Shown here piece by piece: positions 1 through 5,689 of a stretch of DNA of 5,689 bases. The stretch is from JBAXAB01 sp043718245. GTDB taxonomy: Bacteria; Patescibacteriota; Minisyncoccia; Phycocordibacterales; CAIZLB01. Numbering within the stretch: the first letter of the stretch is position 1; each line of letters starts with the position of its first letter. A model generated the notes under the pieces. It ran no database searches, was not told the DNA's origin, and saw only the letters and a program-made list of their open reading frames with translations. The DNA is taken from positions 1 through 5,689 of the forward strand of contig JAYSWB010000022.1 of NCBI GenBank assembly GCA_043718245.1, written 5' to 3'. A program made the position numbers and the translations under genes.

Positions 1-12
1 AATATACCTCTC

Positions 13-246
13 ATGTCATCCCTCAGTTCAGTGCTTCCCTATTTGCAGATCGGCTTGTCCGCACTGCTTATGATTGCGATTTTAATTCAATACTCCGAAG
101 CAGGTGCTGGTGGTGCATTTGGCAGCTCTGACTCAGTTTCATCATGGAAGACAAGACGTGGACCTGAAAAATTTATGTTTACAGCTACCATTGTGATTGC
201 TATTCTATTTGTGTTATCCACAATCTTGCCAGTAATCTATAATTAG
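13..246 (+). CDS. secG: Preprotein translocase subunit SecG
   Basis: SecG is the small auxiliary membrane subunit of the SecYEG channel that moves unfolded proteins through or into the cytoplasmic membrane. The 77-residue product has the family's usual size and layout. There are two hydrophobic helices (about residues 7-26 and 54-73), joined by a Gly/Ser-rich loop with the SecG-type motif GAGGAFGSS (31-39), then a basic turn TRRGPEKF (47-54) leading into helix 2. The second half resembles SecG of Parcubacteria, where a TRRG/E-K motif followed by a hydrophobic TI-x-x-A-x-LF stretch is common. The ATG at 13 is chosen because it puts helix 1 close to the N-terminus. The frame stays open for four codons to the left edge, so a slightly earlier start cannot be excluded. 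No Shine-Dalgarno is visible in the 12 nt available. The gene is 70 nt upstream of the solute-binding protein gene on the same strand. The family call is confident. Confidence 0.93.
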   Translation: MSSLSSVLPYLQIGLSALLMIAILIQYSEAGAGGAFGSSDSVSSWKTRRGPEKFMFTATIVIAILFVLSTILPVIYN

Positions 247-290
247 AGTAAAATTTGGGTATTGATAGTTACCTCTTCCGTTTCCATATT
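214..290 (+). promoter_or_regulatory. Two weak promoter candidates upstream of the solute-binding protein gene
   Basis: Two sigma70-like arrangements lie between the end of secG and the GTG at 317. The first has an exact TATAAT at 238-243 with a poor -35 (TTATCC, 214-219, 18-nt spacer), but it falls inside the last codons of secG and may be chance. The second has a good -35 (TTGATA, 262-267) and a mediocre -10 (CATATT, 285-290) at 17 nt, which would give a leader of about 20 nt. In A+T-rich DNA both are weak evidence, and read-through from upstream of secG is equally possible. The rest of the 70-nt gap has no convincing hairpin terminator and no small gene. Confidence 0.2.
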
Positions 291-316
291 GTTAAATTAA
301 ATAAAATCTTAAAAAC

Positions 317-2113
317 GTGAACGACGAACAGATATCTAGTCCTTTGCCCGAGGATTCTCAACAAGAATCACCTCGAATGGAAGCTCCCGCTCCAAAAAAG
401 ACTTTAAAAGAAAATATAGTAAAAGCCATCCGGGCACTTAGCGTGTTTGAAAGGTTGGGTTTTGGTATTGCTGTTGCGATTGCAATTGTAACTGGATACC
501 AAATAATAAATTACAGTTTTAGTACAATATCAGTAGAAGTTCCTACATCAGGTGGGATGATTATCGAAGCATCCACTGATTTTTCACGTTTTGTTAACCC
601 TGTCCTTGCAAGAAGTGACGTAGACAAAGATTTGGTGACATTAATATATTCTGGATTATTGAAACCTTCAGCGGGAAATGTTCTTGTGAATGATTTGGCT
701 GATACTATAGAAAAATCTGACAATGGTTTGACATACACTGTAAAAATAAAGGACGGGGTGACTTTCCATGATAATTCCCCACTAAATGCAGACGATGTCA
801 TATTCACAGTCCAGAAAATTAAAGACCCTCTTATCAAAAGCCCTATCGCTGGTAACTGGGTTGGCGTCGAAGTTAAAAAGATTGATGAAAATACAGTAGA
901 GTTTATTCTTCCTCAACCATATGAACCTTTCGTGCAAAATTTAACTTTGGGAATATTACCTGCTCACTTATGGGCAAGTACAACTTCAGAAACTTTTGAT
1001 ATTAACCCTCTAAACAGAAAGCCTGTTGGGTCAGGGCCTTACAAGGTCACTTCGTCAAGAGAGTCAGAACCTGGCGTGGTTTCCCAATACACTTTGACAG
1101 TGTTTAATAAGTATACTCACCAAAAACCTTACATCAGTACTTATGTTTTTGATATGTACAAAGATGAAGAATCAGCCATCAAGGCAGTTACATCAGGTAA
1201 GGCAGACATTGTTTCAGGATTATCTATTGACTCGTACAGAGCAGACGAAAGCGCTCTCAATAAAATCAATTTGGTTAGCCCTCTTCTCCCTAGAACATAT
1301 TCTTTGTTTTTTAATCAAAGCAATAATCCGGTTTTGCTAAATTCTGAAGTTAGAAATGCATTGGAACAATCAATTGATCGTGCGGATTTGTTATCGGTTG
1401 TACGAGGTGGCCTTGGAAAAATTACCAACACACCAATTCCTGGGATGATGGTTACAAATTCAACAACAACTTTGTCCAAAGACGAGCGAATCGCACTTGC
1501 AGAGAAAACTTTGACTGACAAAGGTTGGAAGAAGGGTGAAGACGGAATTTTCCAAAAACAAACTACTTTAAACAAGAAAACTTCTAATGCGCGATTATCT
1601 TTTTCAATCTCTACTTCAAACTCTCCAGAACTAAAGGCTATCGCTCAGTACGTATCTGATATCTGGAAAAGTATTGGTGCAGAAGTTACCGTGCAAATCT
1701 ATGAGTCATCTGACCTTTCCGACAAAGTAATTCGACCTCGAAAGTACGACGTACTCTTGTTCGGTCAAGTAGTTGGACGAGATTTTGATCTCTACCCTTT
1801 CTGGCATTCTTCTCAGCAAAAAGACATGGGATTAAACCTAGCACTGTATGCAAATAAAAAAGTAGATGCTGCACTTCAAAAACTTCGGGTAGTATCTTCG
1901 AGTACAGATCAGCAAACTCAGATTGAAACAATTACTAGCGAAATCCAGAAAGACGTTCCTGCAATATTCCTCTATTCTCCTAATTATTTAATGTTCACTT
2001 CTAGTTCGATTAAGGGAATTAGTATAGATGCGATTGACTCCGGAAACGAGCGTCTGTATTACGCGAATATGTGGCATACCGATACAAAGAGAATATTGAA
2101 GGCATTTAAATAA
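317..2113 (+). CDS. Membrane-anchored ABC-type peptide/solute-binding protein, family 5 (SBP_bac_5, OppA/DppA-like)
   Basis: This is a family 5 extracellular solute-binding protein; relatives capture oligopeptides, nickel or sugars and deliver them to an ABC permease. Residues 1-45 form a hydrophilic, Pro/Glu- then Lys-rich cytoplasmic tail. Residues 46-66 are one membrane helix, with no lipobox cysteine, so it is a signal-anchor rather than a lipoprotein. The binding domain fills the rest. Family signatures are FSRFVNPVLARSDVDKDL (89-106), YTVKIKDGVTFHDNSPLNADDV (140-161, Asn where FHDG is usual), GSGPYK (238-243) and FWHSSQ (495-500) after GRDFD. The length, 598, is somewhat above OppA/DppA because of the anchor. 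The GTG start gives the full tail; ATG at 377 (Met21) would keep the helix and is an alternative. Neither has a Shine-Dalgarno. No permease or ATPase gene is in the window, so the ligand and even a transport role are unproven. The family call is firm, the function is not. Confidence 0.92.
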   Translation: MNDEQISSPLPEDSQQESPRMEAPAPKKTLKENIVKAIRALSVFERLGFGIAVAIAIVTGYQIINYSFSTISVEVPTSGGMIIEASTDFSRFVNPVLARSDVDKDLVTLIYSGLLKPSAGNVLVNDLADTIEKSDNGLTYTVKIKDGVTFHDNSPLNADDVIFTVQKIKDPLIKSPIAGNWVGVEVKKIDENTVEFILPQPYEPFVQNLTLGILPAHLWASTTSETFDINPLNRKPVGSGPYKVTSSRESEPGVVSQYTLTVFNKYTHQKPYISTYVFDMYKDEESAIKAVTSGKADIVSGLSIDSYRADESALNKINLVSPLLPRTYSLFFNQSNNPVLLNSEVRNALEQSIDRADLLSVVRGGLGKITNTPIPGMMVTNSTTTLSKDERIALAEKTLTDKGWKKGEDGIFQKQTTLNKKTSNARLSFSISTSNSPELKAIAQYVSDIWKSIGAEVTVQIYESSDLSDKVIRPRKYDVLLFGQVVGRDFDLYPFWHSSQQKDMGLNLALYANKKVDAALQKLRVVSSSTDQQTQIETITSEIQKDVPAIFLYSPNYLMFTSSSIKGISIDAIDSGNERLYYANMWHTDTKRILKAFK

Positions 2114-2125
2114 AATTAATATAAT
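2096..2125 (+). promoter_or_regulatory. Candidate sigma70-type promoter for RNase J
   Basis: A perfect -10 hexamer TATAAT at 2120-2125 is preceded, with an 18-nt spacer, by TTGAAG at 2096-2101, which matches the first four positions of TTGACA. The -35 lies in the last codons of the solute-binding protein gene and the -10 lies in the 26-nt gap. Transcription would begin near 2132, only about 8 nt before the RNase J ATG, giving a near-leaderless message. No Shine-Dalgarno lies in front of that ATG (the sequence is a run of A with single C residues), which fits. The local A+T richness makes a chance TATAAT possible. Confidence 0.42.
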
Positions 2126-2139
2126 TACAAAAAAACAAA

Positions 2140-4161
2140 ATGAACACACCAAACAATAATCAGAGAAGCAACAATCATGACAGGAGCCCATTCAAACGCG
2201 TGCCTTACATGCCTTTTGGAAACAGGAATAACAAAAACGGTCCAATACTTCGACCACCTGCACCACAGCTTGCCACTCCGGCACCTGTAATTGTTCCACA
2301 GCAAGCTCCTGCTCCTCAGGGCATTGCTGCTCCAAAGCCATACTTCCTAAGTAGTATGAAGATCAAGAACGGCCGACGCCCCATGAGGTCGCCTAATCGC
2401 TCTTATACAGTGGCCCCACGACAATTTAAGGACGCAGATGGACAAATGCAACAGCCAAAAGCGACTGTTATTCCACCACTAGCGCCTGGAAACATCCGAA
2501 TTATTCCACTCGGAGGAGTAGAAGAAATCGGTATGAACATGACCATGGTTGAAATGGGAAATGACATTATCGTTATTGATGCCGGATTTAAATTCAAACA
2601 AGAAGACACTCCGGGTATTGACTACATTATTCCAAACACAAAATATTTGGAGGAAAGAAAAGACAAGGTCCGAGCTATCATTATCACTCACGGTCACCTC
2701 GACCACATAGGTGGTATTCCATACATCATGGATAGAATCGGAAATCCTCCGATGTATACAAGAAACTTAACAGCCTTGATGATCAAAAAGCGACAGGCAG
2801 AATTTCCTCATGCTTCACCTATTGATTACAAAGTCGTCGAATCAACTGACAAATTAATAATCGGTGGAACTACTGTTGAGTTCTTTAACGTGACTCACAG
2901 TATTCCAGATGCACTTGGTATCATTATTAAAACTCCTTACGGAAATATTATTGCACCTGGTGACTTTAAATTGACTCATAAGGATGGAGTTGTAGATGCT
3001 GCTGAAGAAAAGGCTTATTCAGTTTTTAAAGATCAAAAAAATCTTCTATTTTTGGGTGAATCAACTAACATTGAGAACCCCGGATTCTCTACTCCTGAGT
3101 ATATCGTCCACGAAAGCTTGGATGAGATCATCAGGACTTCTCAAGGGCGTCTTATTTTGGGAATGTTTGCATCTCACGTTCATCGAATCGCAAAGGTAGT
3201 AGAATGCTGTGAAAAGTACGGCAAGAAATTGGTTATAGAAGGACGAAGCATGAAAACCAACATCGATATTTGTATCGAAGCTAACGTTATCAAACTTCAA
3301 AAAGGCACAGTAATCAGTGCACAAGACATGCCTCAGTATCCACCAGACAAAATAGTAGTATTAGCTACAGGAGCACAAGGTGATGAATTTGCTGCCCTAA
3401 TGCGAATGTCTACAAAGAGCCACAAATACGTAATCATTAATAATCGTGACACGGTTCTTCTTTCTTCATCTATTATTCCTGGCAACGAAAGATCAGTAGA
3501 AAAGTTGAAAGATAACTTTGCAAGATTGGGTGCAAAGATTGTGGAATACAGAACTTCTGAACTTTATATTCACTCGACAGGTCATGCCAACCGTGGAGAA
3601 ATCGAATGGTTGCACCGAAAGATTCAGCCAAAATTCTTTATTCCAGTTCACGGAAACCATTTTCGATTAAAACTGCATGCAGAAGTTGCCATGCAATTGG
3701 GAATGCCAGCCGAAAACGTTATCGTTTCTGATGACTGTAATATTATCGAGATTCAGGACAATGGATCAAAGATTGTTAAGCTTGCTGTAAAAGCTCCTGA
3801 TAACACTGTTATGGTGGACGGATTCACGATTGGTGATGTCCAGGACGTAGTTATTAGAGATAGACAAGTATTGGCCCAGGAAGGTTTTTATGTCGTTGTA
3901 GGGCTTATAAACGCTGCTACGGGTAAATTAAAGAAGTCCCCGGACATTATCTCCCGTGGTTCTGTGTATCTAAGAGAATCACAAGAGTTGTTGCGTGAGA
4001 GTCGTAATCTAATCAAGCGAACAGTGGAACGTGCCACTGAAGGTATGTACCCTATCAACATTGATTACGTTAAGGACGTTGTTTCAGAAACCCTAACAAA
4101 ATTCATATTCCAGCAAACTGCCAAGAAGCCAATTGTTATCCCTGTAATGCTTTGCATTTAG
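2140..4161 (+). CDS. rnj: Ribonuclease J (metallo-beta-lactamase/beta-CASP RNase) with long N-terminal extension
   Basis: RNase J is a zinc-dependent 5'-3' exoribonuclease and endoribonuclease for mRNA decay and rRNA maturation in the cytoplasm. The catalytic core begins near residue 119 with IIPLGGVEEIGMN (121-133). The metal and catalytic residues all appear intact: HGHLDH (His184, His186, Asp188, His189), His253 in NVTHSIPDALG, Asp275 in PGDFK, His482 in HSTGHANRGE and His504 in PVHG. The spacings 253-275 and 482-504 (22 each) match Bacillus subtilis RNase J1 (142-164 and 368-390). The beta-CASP domain includes GMFASHVHR (342-350) and TGAQGDE (410-416). The C-terminal domain (about 560-673) has DGFTIGDV and PDIISRGSVY. 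At 673 residues it exceeds typical RNase J (about 555) because residues 1-118 are an Asn/Arg- then Pro/Ala/Gln-rich, probably disordered tail. The ATG at 2140 suits the promoter-like site just upstream; Met73 is a weaker alternative. The activity is confident, the role of the tail is unknown. Confidence 0.97.
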   Translation: MNTPNNNQRSNNHDRSPFKRVPYMPFGNRNNKNGPILRPPAPQLATPAPVIVPQQAPAPQGIAAPKPYFLSSMKIKNGRRPMRSPNRSYTVAPRQFKDADGQMQQPKATVIPPLAPGNIRIIPLGGVEEIGMNMTMVEMGNDIIVIDAGFKFKQEDTPGIDYIIPNTKYLEERKDKVRAIIITHGHLDHIGGIPYIMDRIGNPPMYTRNLTALMIKKRQAEFPHASPIDYKVVESTDKLIIGGTTVEFFNVTHSIPDALGIIIKTPYGNIIAPGDFKLTHKDGVVDAAEEKAYSVFKDQKNLLFLGESTNIENPGFSTPEYIVHESLDEIIRTSQGRLILGMFASHVHRIAKVVECCEKYGKKLVIEGRSMKTNIDICIEANVIKLQKGTVISAQDMPQYPPDKIVVLATGAQGDEFAALMRMSTKSHKYVIINNRDTVLLSSSIIPGNERSVEKLKDNFARLGAKIVEYRTSELYIHSTGHANRGEIEWLHRKIQPKFFIPVHGNHFRLKLHAEVAMQLGMPAENVIVSDDCNIIEIQDNGSKIVKLAVKAPDNTVMVDGFTIGDVQDVVIRDRQVLAQEGFYVVVGLINAATGKLKKSPDIISRGSVYLRESQELLRESRNLIKRTVERATEGMYPINIDYVKDVVSETLTKFIFQQTAKKPIVIPVMLCI

Positions 4162-4163
4162 TA

Positions 4164-4172
4164 TGTTAAAAT
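4164..4172 (+). promoter_or_regulatory. Possible extended -10 element in front of the MFS gene
   Basis: The 23-nt gap after RNase J holds TGTTAAAAT (4164-4172), which reads as an extended -10: TG, one base, then TAAAAT (5 of 6 matches to TATAAT). No good -35 lies 16-18 nt upstream (the region is the last RNase J codons), as can be the case for extended -10 promoters. The start would be near 4179, about 6 nt before the ATG at 4185, again an almost leaderless message. The GGATGG at 4173-4178 could instead act as a poor Shine-Dalgarno on a read-through transcript. Evidence is weak. Confidence 0.25.
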
Positions 4173-4184
4173 GGATGGTAATAT

Positions 4185-5357
4185 ATGGAAAAAGTTGCGA
4201 GCGAATTAAAGCACGCTAAAAACTTCGTAATAGTATTTATATCTGCCTTGTTACTGGCGTTCAATTTTTTCTTTGTTTACTTTATACAATCTTCATACCT
4301 AACAACAATTGTTGGAGAAAAGTGGGTGGCATTGTTTTTTGGGATTGGTGCGATAATTAATATTGCAATATTCATGAATGCGGGCAGAATATTGTCTCGG
4401 TATGGCAATTTCAAATTTACACTATGTCTTAGCATACTGGACATTGCCATTCTCCTTGCAATTGCTACATTTTCAAATCCAATAGCCTTGATAATTCTCC
4501 TGGTAGCCCACCAGGCTTTATCCCCAGTTCTTCTTTATACCCTTGATATTTTCTTGGAAAAAATCTCTTCCCTAGCAAATATTGGAAGCATTCGCGGGAC
4601 ATACTTAACAATCATGAATATCCCTCCAGCGATCGCCCCTGTAATCGTTGGGGTAATTTTAGTAAAACCAGAGTACTGGAAAGTATATTTTATCTCCGCA
4701 ATATTTCTTGTACCGTTCATCATTATCATGATAATGAATTTTAAGGATTTTAAGGACCCAGTATATACAGCTCTATCATTCAAGACGTCCTTAAAATCAT
4801 TCTTGGGAGACCTAAACTTATCAAACATTTTTAAGGATAACCTAATTCTTCATTTTTTCTACGCCATAATGGTTATCTTCATGCCGATTCACCTCAGTAC
4901 AAATTTAGGCTTTAGTTGGCCCGAAATCGGAACAATGTTTAGCATTATGCTTTTGCCATTTATTTTATTTCAAATTCCCCTCGGGAGTATCGAGGACCGC
5001 GAACATGACGAGAAACAAGTCCTGATCACAGGTTTCCTAATTATGTCTATTTCGACTATTCTAATGTCATTTATTACCGAACCCAATTTAATAATTTGGA
5101 CCGCCCTTCTTTTTATATCACGAATTGGAGCCAGTTTTGTCGAAGTCACAACTGAAAGCTATTTCTTTAGACACATCAGCACCGAAAATGCCTCATACGT
5201 CAGCATCTTTAGAATGGCAAGGGCGATACCTTATTTGATCATTCCATTTATTTCATATATTGCTATTGCTTTCCTTGGGCTTCAATACGTTTTCCTTGTG
5301 ATGGGAATTTTAGTTTTCCTGGGAGGGTTGCGGTACTCGTTTGGTTTAAAGCAGTAG
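4185..5357 (+). CDS. MFS-type transporter, 12 membrane helices, substrate unknown
   Basis: This is a polytopic inner-membrane protein of the major facilitator type, which moves small solutes by coupling to an ion gradient or by facilitated diffusion. The 390 residues give about twelve hydrophobic segments (roughly 13-35, 47-65, 78-96, 99-118, 143-161, 166-186, 219-239, 248-268, 278-298, 302-321, 346-365, 367-386). A longer polar loop at about 187-218 separates the two six-helix halves. The loop between helices 2 and 3 has a degenerate motif A, GRILSRYGNFK (67-77), in which Ser71 stands where Asp is usual. The matching loop in the second half keeps Asp271-Arg272 in GSIEDREHDEK (267-277). Charged positions near helices 4-5 (Asp121, Glu125) and 10-11 (Glu320, Glu324, Arg329) could contribute to function, but this is inference. 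Nothing identifies a substrate. It follows RNase J by 23 nt with only a poor Shine-Dalgarno (GGATGG) and ends 1 nt from the stop of a convergent gene. The superfamily is likely; a specific function is not claimed. Confidence 0.9.
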   Translation: MEKVASELKHAKNFVIVFISALLLAFNFFFVYFIQSSYLTTIVGEKWVALFFGIGAIINIAIFMNAGRILSRYGNFKFTLCLSILDIAILLAIATFSNPIALIILLVAHQALSPVLLYTLDIFLEKISSLANIGSIRGTYLTIMNIPPAIAPVIVGVILVKPEYWKVYFISAIFLVPFIIIMIMNFKDFKDPVYTALSFKTSLKSFLGDLNLSNIFKDNLILHFFYAIMVIFMPIHLSTNLGFSWPEIGTMFSIMLLPFILFQIPLGSIEDREHDEKQVLITGFLIMSISTILMSFITEPNLIIWTALLFISRIGASFVEVTTESYFFRHISTENASYVSIFRMARAIPYLIIPFISYIAIAFLGLQYVFLVMGILVFLGGLRYSFGLKQ

Positions 5358-5358
5358 A

Positions 5359-5689
5359 TTAAATCTTATTTGTATTAGTCCCAATACACGAATTAAAATC
5401 TTCCGCTGTTTTATTGTATTTTGCCACATCATTCTGAAGGCTTGCTAATCTGACATTATAGTCTTTTACCGCTTCGTTATATTCTTCAGCTTTTTCTCGA
5501 TAAGCCGCTCCGGTTAAACCATCGATTTGACTCTTTAATGTAGTGATCTTTTTCTCTAAATCTACTAGAAAGTTTTTATTAGACTCTATGCTACTTTTAA
5601 TTGTCGGATCAAGTTGGACGCAAGCAGCTAGTGGCTTTCCAAAATGCTGAACAGCAACCCATTGCATCGAACCTTGGAATATCCCCCTA
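5359..5689 (-). CDS. Hypothetical protein, C-terminal coiled-coil part (5' end beyond window)
   Basis: I do not recognise this leftward gene with certainty. An in-frame ATG at 5667 would give 102 residues, but the frame stays open to the right edge. That ATG has only a weak AAGG in front and yields no signal peptide, so I favour a C-terminal fragment of a longer protein. Numbering from that Met: a short segment with Trp3 and Cys16, a first amphipathic helix (about 20-49) with Leu34, Leu37, Ile41, Leu44, Ile48 and Leu51 in heptad spacing, a Gly-containing break (50-53), and a second helix (54-92). In the second helix Tyr56, Tyr63, Tyr70, Leu77, Tyr84 and Phe91 are exactly seven apart, usually followed by Asn, and Ala60, Val67, Leu74, Val81 and Ala88 fill the partner positions. 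Cys94 follows, then a short polar tail. An antiparallel hairpin would place Cys16 and Cys94 together, suggesting a disulfide and an exported protein. Similar Tyr-Asn coiled coils occur, from memory, at the C-termini of some bacterial matrixin-like metalloproteases; no protease motif is visible here. Being a real gene is likely, function unknown. Confidence 0.75.
   Translation of the reverse strand, partial: RGIFQGSMQWVAVQHFGKPLAACVQLDPTIKSSIESNKNFLVDLEKKITTLKSQIDGLTGAAYREKAEEYNEAVKDYNVRLASLQNDVAKYNKTAEDFNSCIGTNTNKI

Noticed and set aside
377..379. ATG (Met21) as the true start of the solute-binding protein.
   Set aside because: It keeps the membrane helix and cannot be excluded, but it has no better ribosome-binding site than the GTG at 317, which gives the longer frame directly after the intergenic gap.
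511..837. Leftward open frame of 108 codons within the solute-binding protein gene.
   Set aside because: It lies wholly inside a well-supported gene on the other strand and its translation shows no recognisable domain. The same holds for the other antisense and out-of-frame openings inside the solute-binding protein, RNase J and MFS genes.
2356..2358. ATG (Met73) as the true start of RNase J, which would remove most of the low-complexity tail.
   Set aside because: No Shine-Dalgarno or promoter precedes it, the upstream frame is open for 72 codons with protein-like Pro/Ala/Gln composition, and the TATAAT at 2120-2125 supports the ATG at 2140.
4171..4209. An ATG at 4171 opening a 12-codon frame that overlaps the start of the MFS gene, considered as a leader peptide.
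   Set aside because: It has no Shine-Dalgarno, no attenuator-like hairpins and no biased composition; it fits a chance ATG.
5356..5366. Small dyad AGATT/AATCT across the junction of the two convergent stops.
   Set aside because: There is only one base between the arms, so it cannot form a hairpin; it is short enough to be chance in A+T-rich DNA.
5371..5388. Perfect 6-bp inverted repeat (TGTATT, six-base loop, AATACA) just past the MFS stop codon, considered as a terminator.
   Set aside because: The stem is A/T-rich and short, no T-run follows on either strand, and it lies in the C-terminal codons of the leftward gene.

Overview
This window looks like an ordinary chromosomal segment of a Candidate Phyla Radiation (Patescibacteria) bacterium, most likely in the Parcubacteria/Paceibacteria. 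The assignment rests on protein character rather than a marker gene. The family 5 solute-binding protein has an N-terminal membrane anchor instead of a lipoprotein signal. RNase J carries a long disordered N-terminal tail. The MFS protein is of a small divergent type, the DNA is A+T-rich, and the genes are closely packed with almost no recognisable Shine-Dalgarno sequences. All five reading frames work with TGA as a stop, and the visible stops are TAG or TAA only, so nothing suggests the TGA-to-glycine code of Gracilibacteria.

Layout: four genes run left to right. They are secG (13-246), a membrane-anchored peptide/solute-binding protein of family 5 (317-2113), ribonuclease J (2140-4161) and a 12-helix MFS-type permease (4185-5357). 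The gaps are 70, 26 and 23 nt. A fifth, leftward gene (5359-5689) enters from the right edge and ends 1 nt from the stop of the MFS gene. Only its C-terminal part is visible: an alpha-helical coiled coil with aromatic residues in strict heptads, flanked by two cysteines. No noncoding stretch exceeds 70 nt. I see no tRNA, rRNA, CRISPR array, insertion sequence or attachment site.

Functional reading: the genes do not form one pathway. secG and the solute-binding protein share an envelope/export theme, RNase J is housekeeping RNA decay and maturation, and the MFS protein has an unknown substrate. The solute-binding protein has no permease or ATPase partner in the window. Spacing allows a single co-transcribed unit, but promoter-like sequences lie directly in front of RNase J (an exact TATAAT) and of the MFS gene, so internal starts with very short leaders are plausible. 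I found no clearly new defence, mobile or biosynthetic system. The points most worth a second look are the RNase J N-terminal tail, the short-leader/no-Shine-Dalgarno arrangement, and the Tyr-Asn heptad coiled coil at the right edge.
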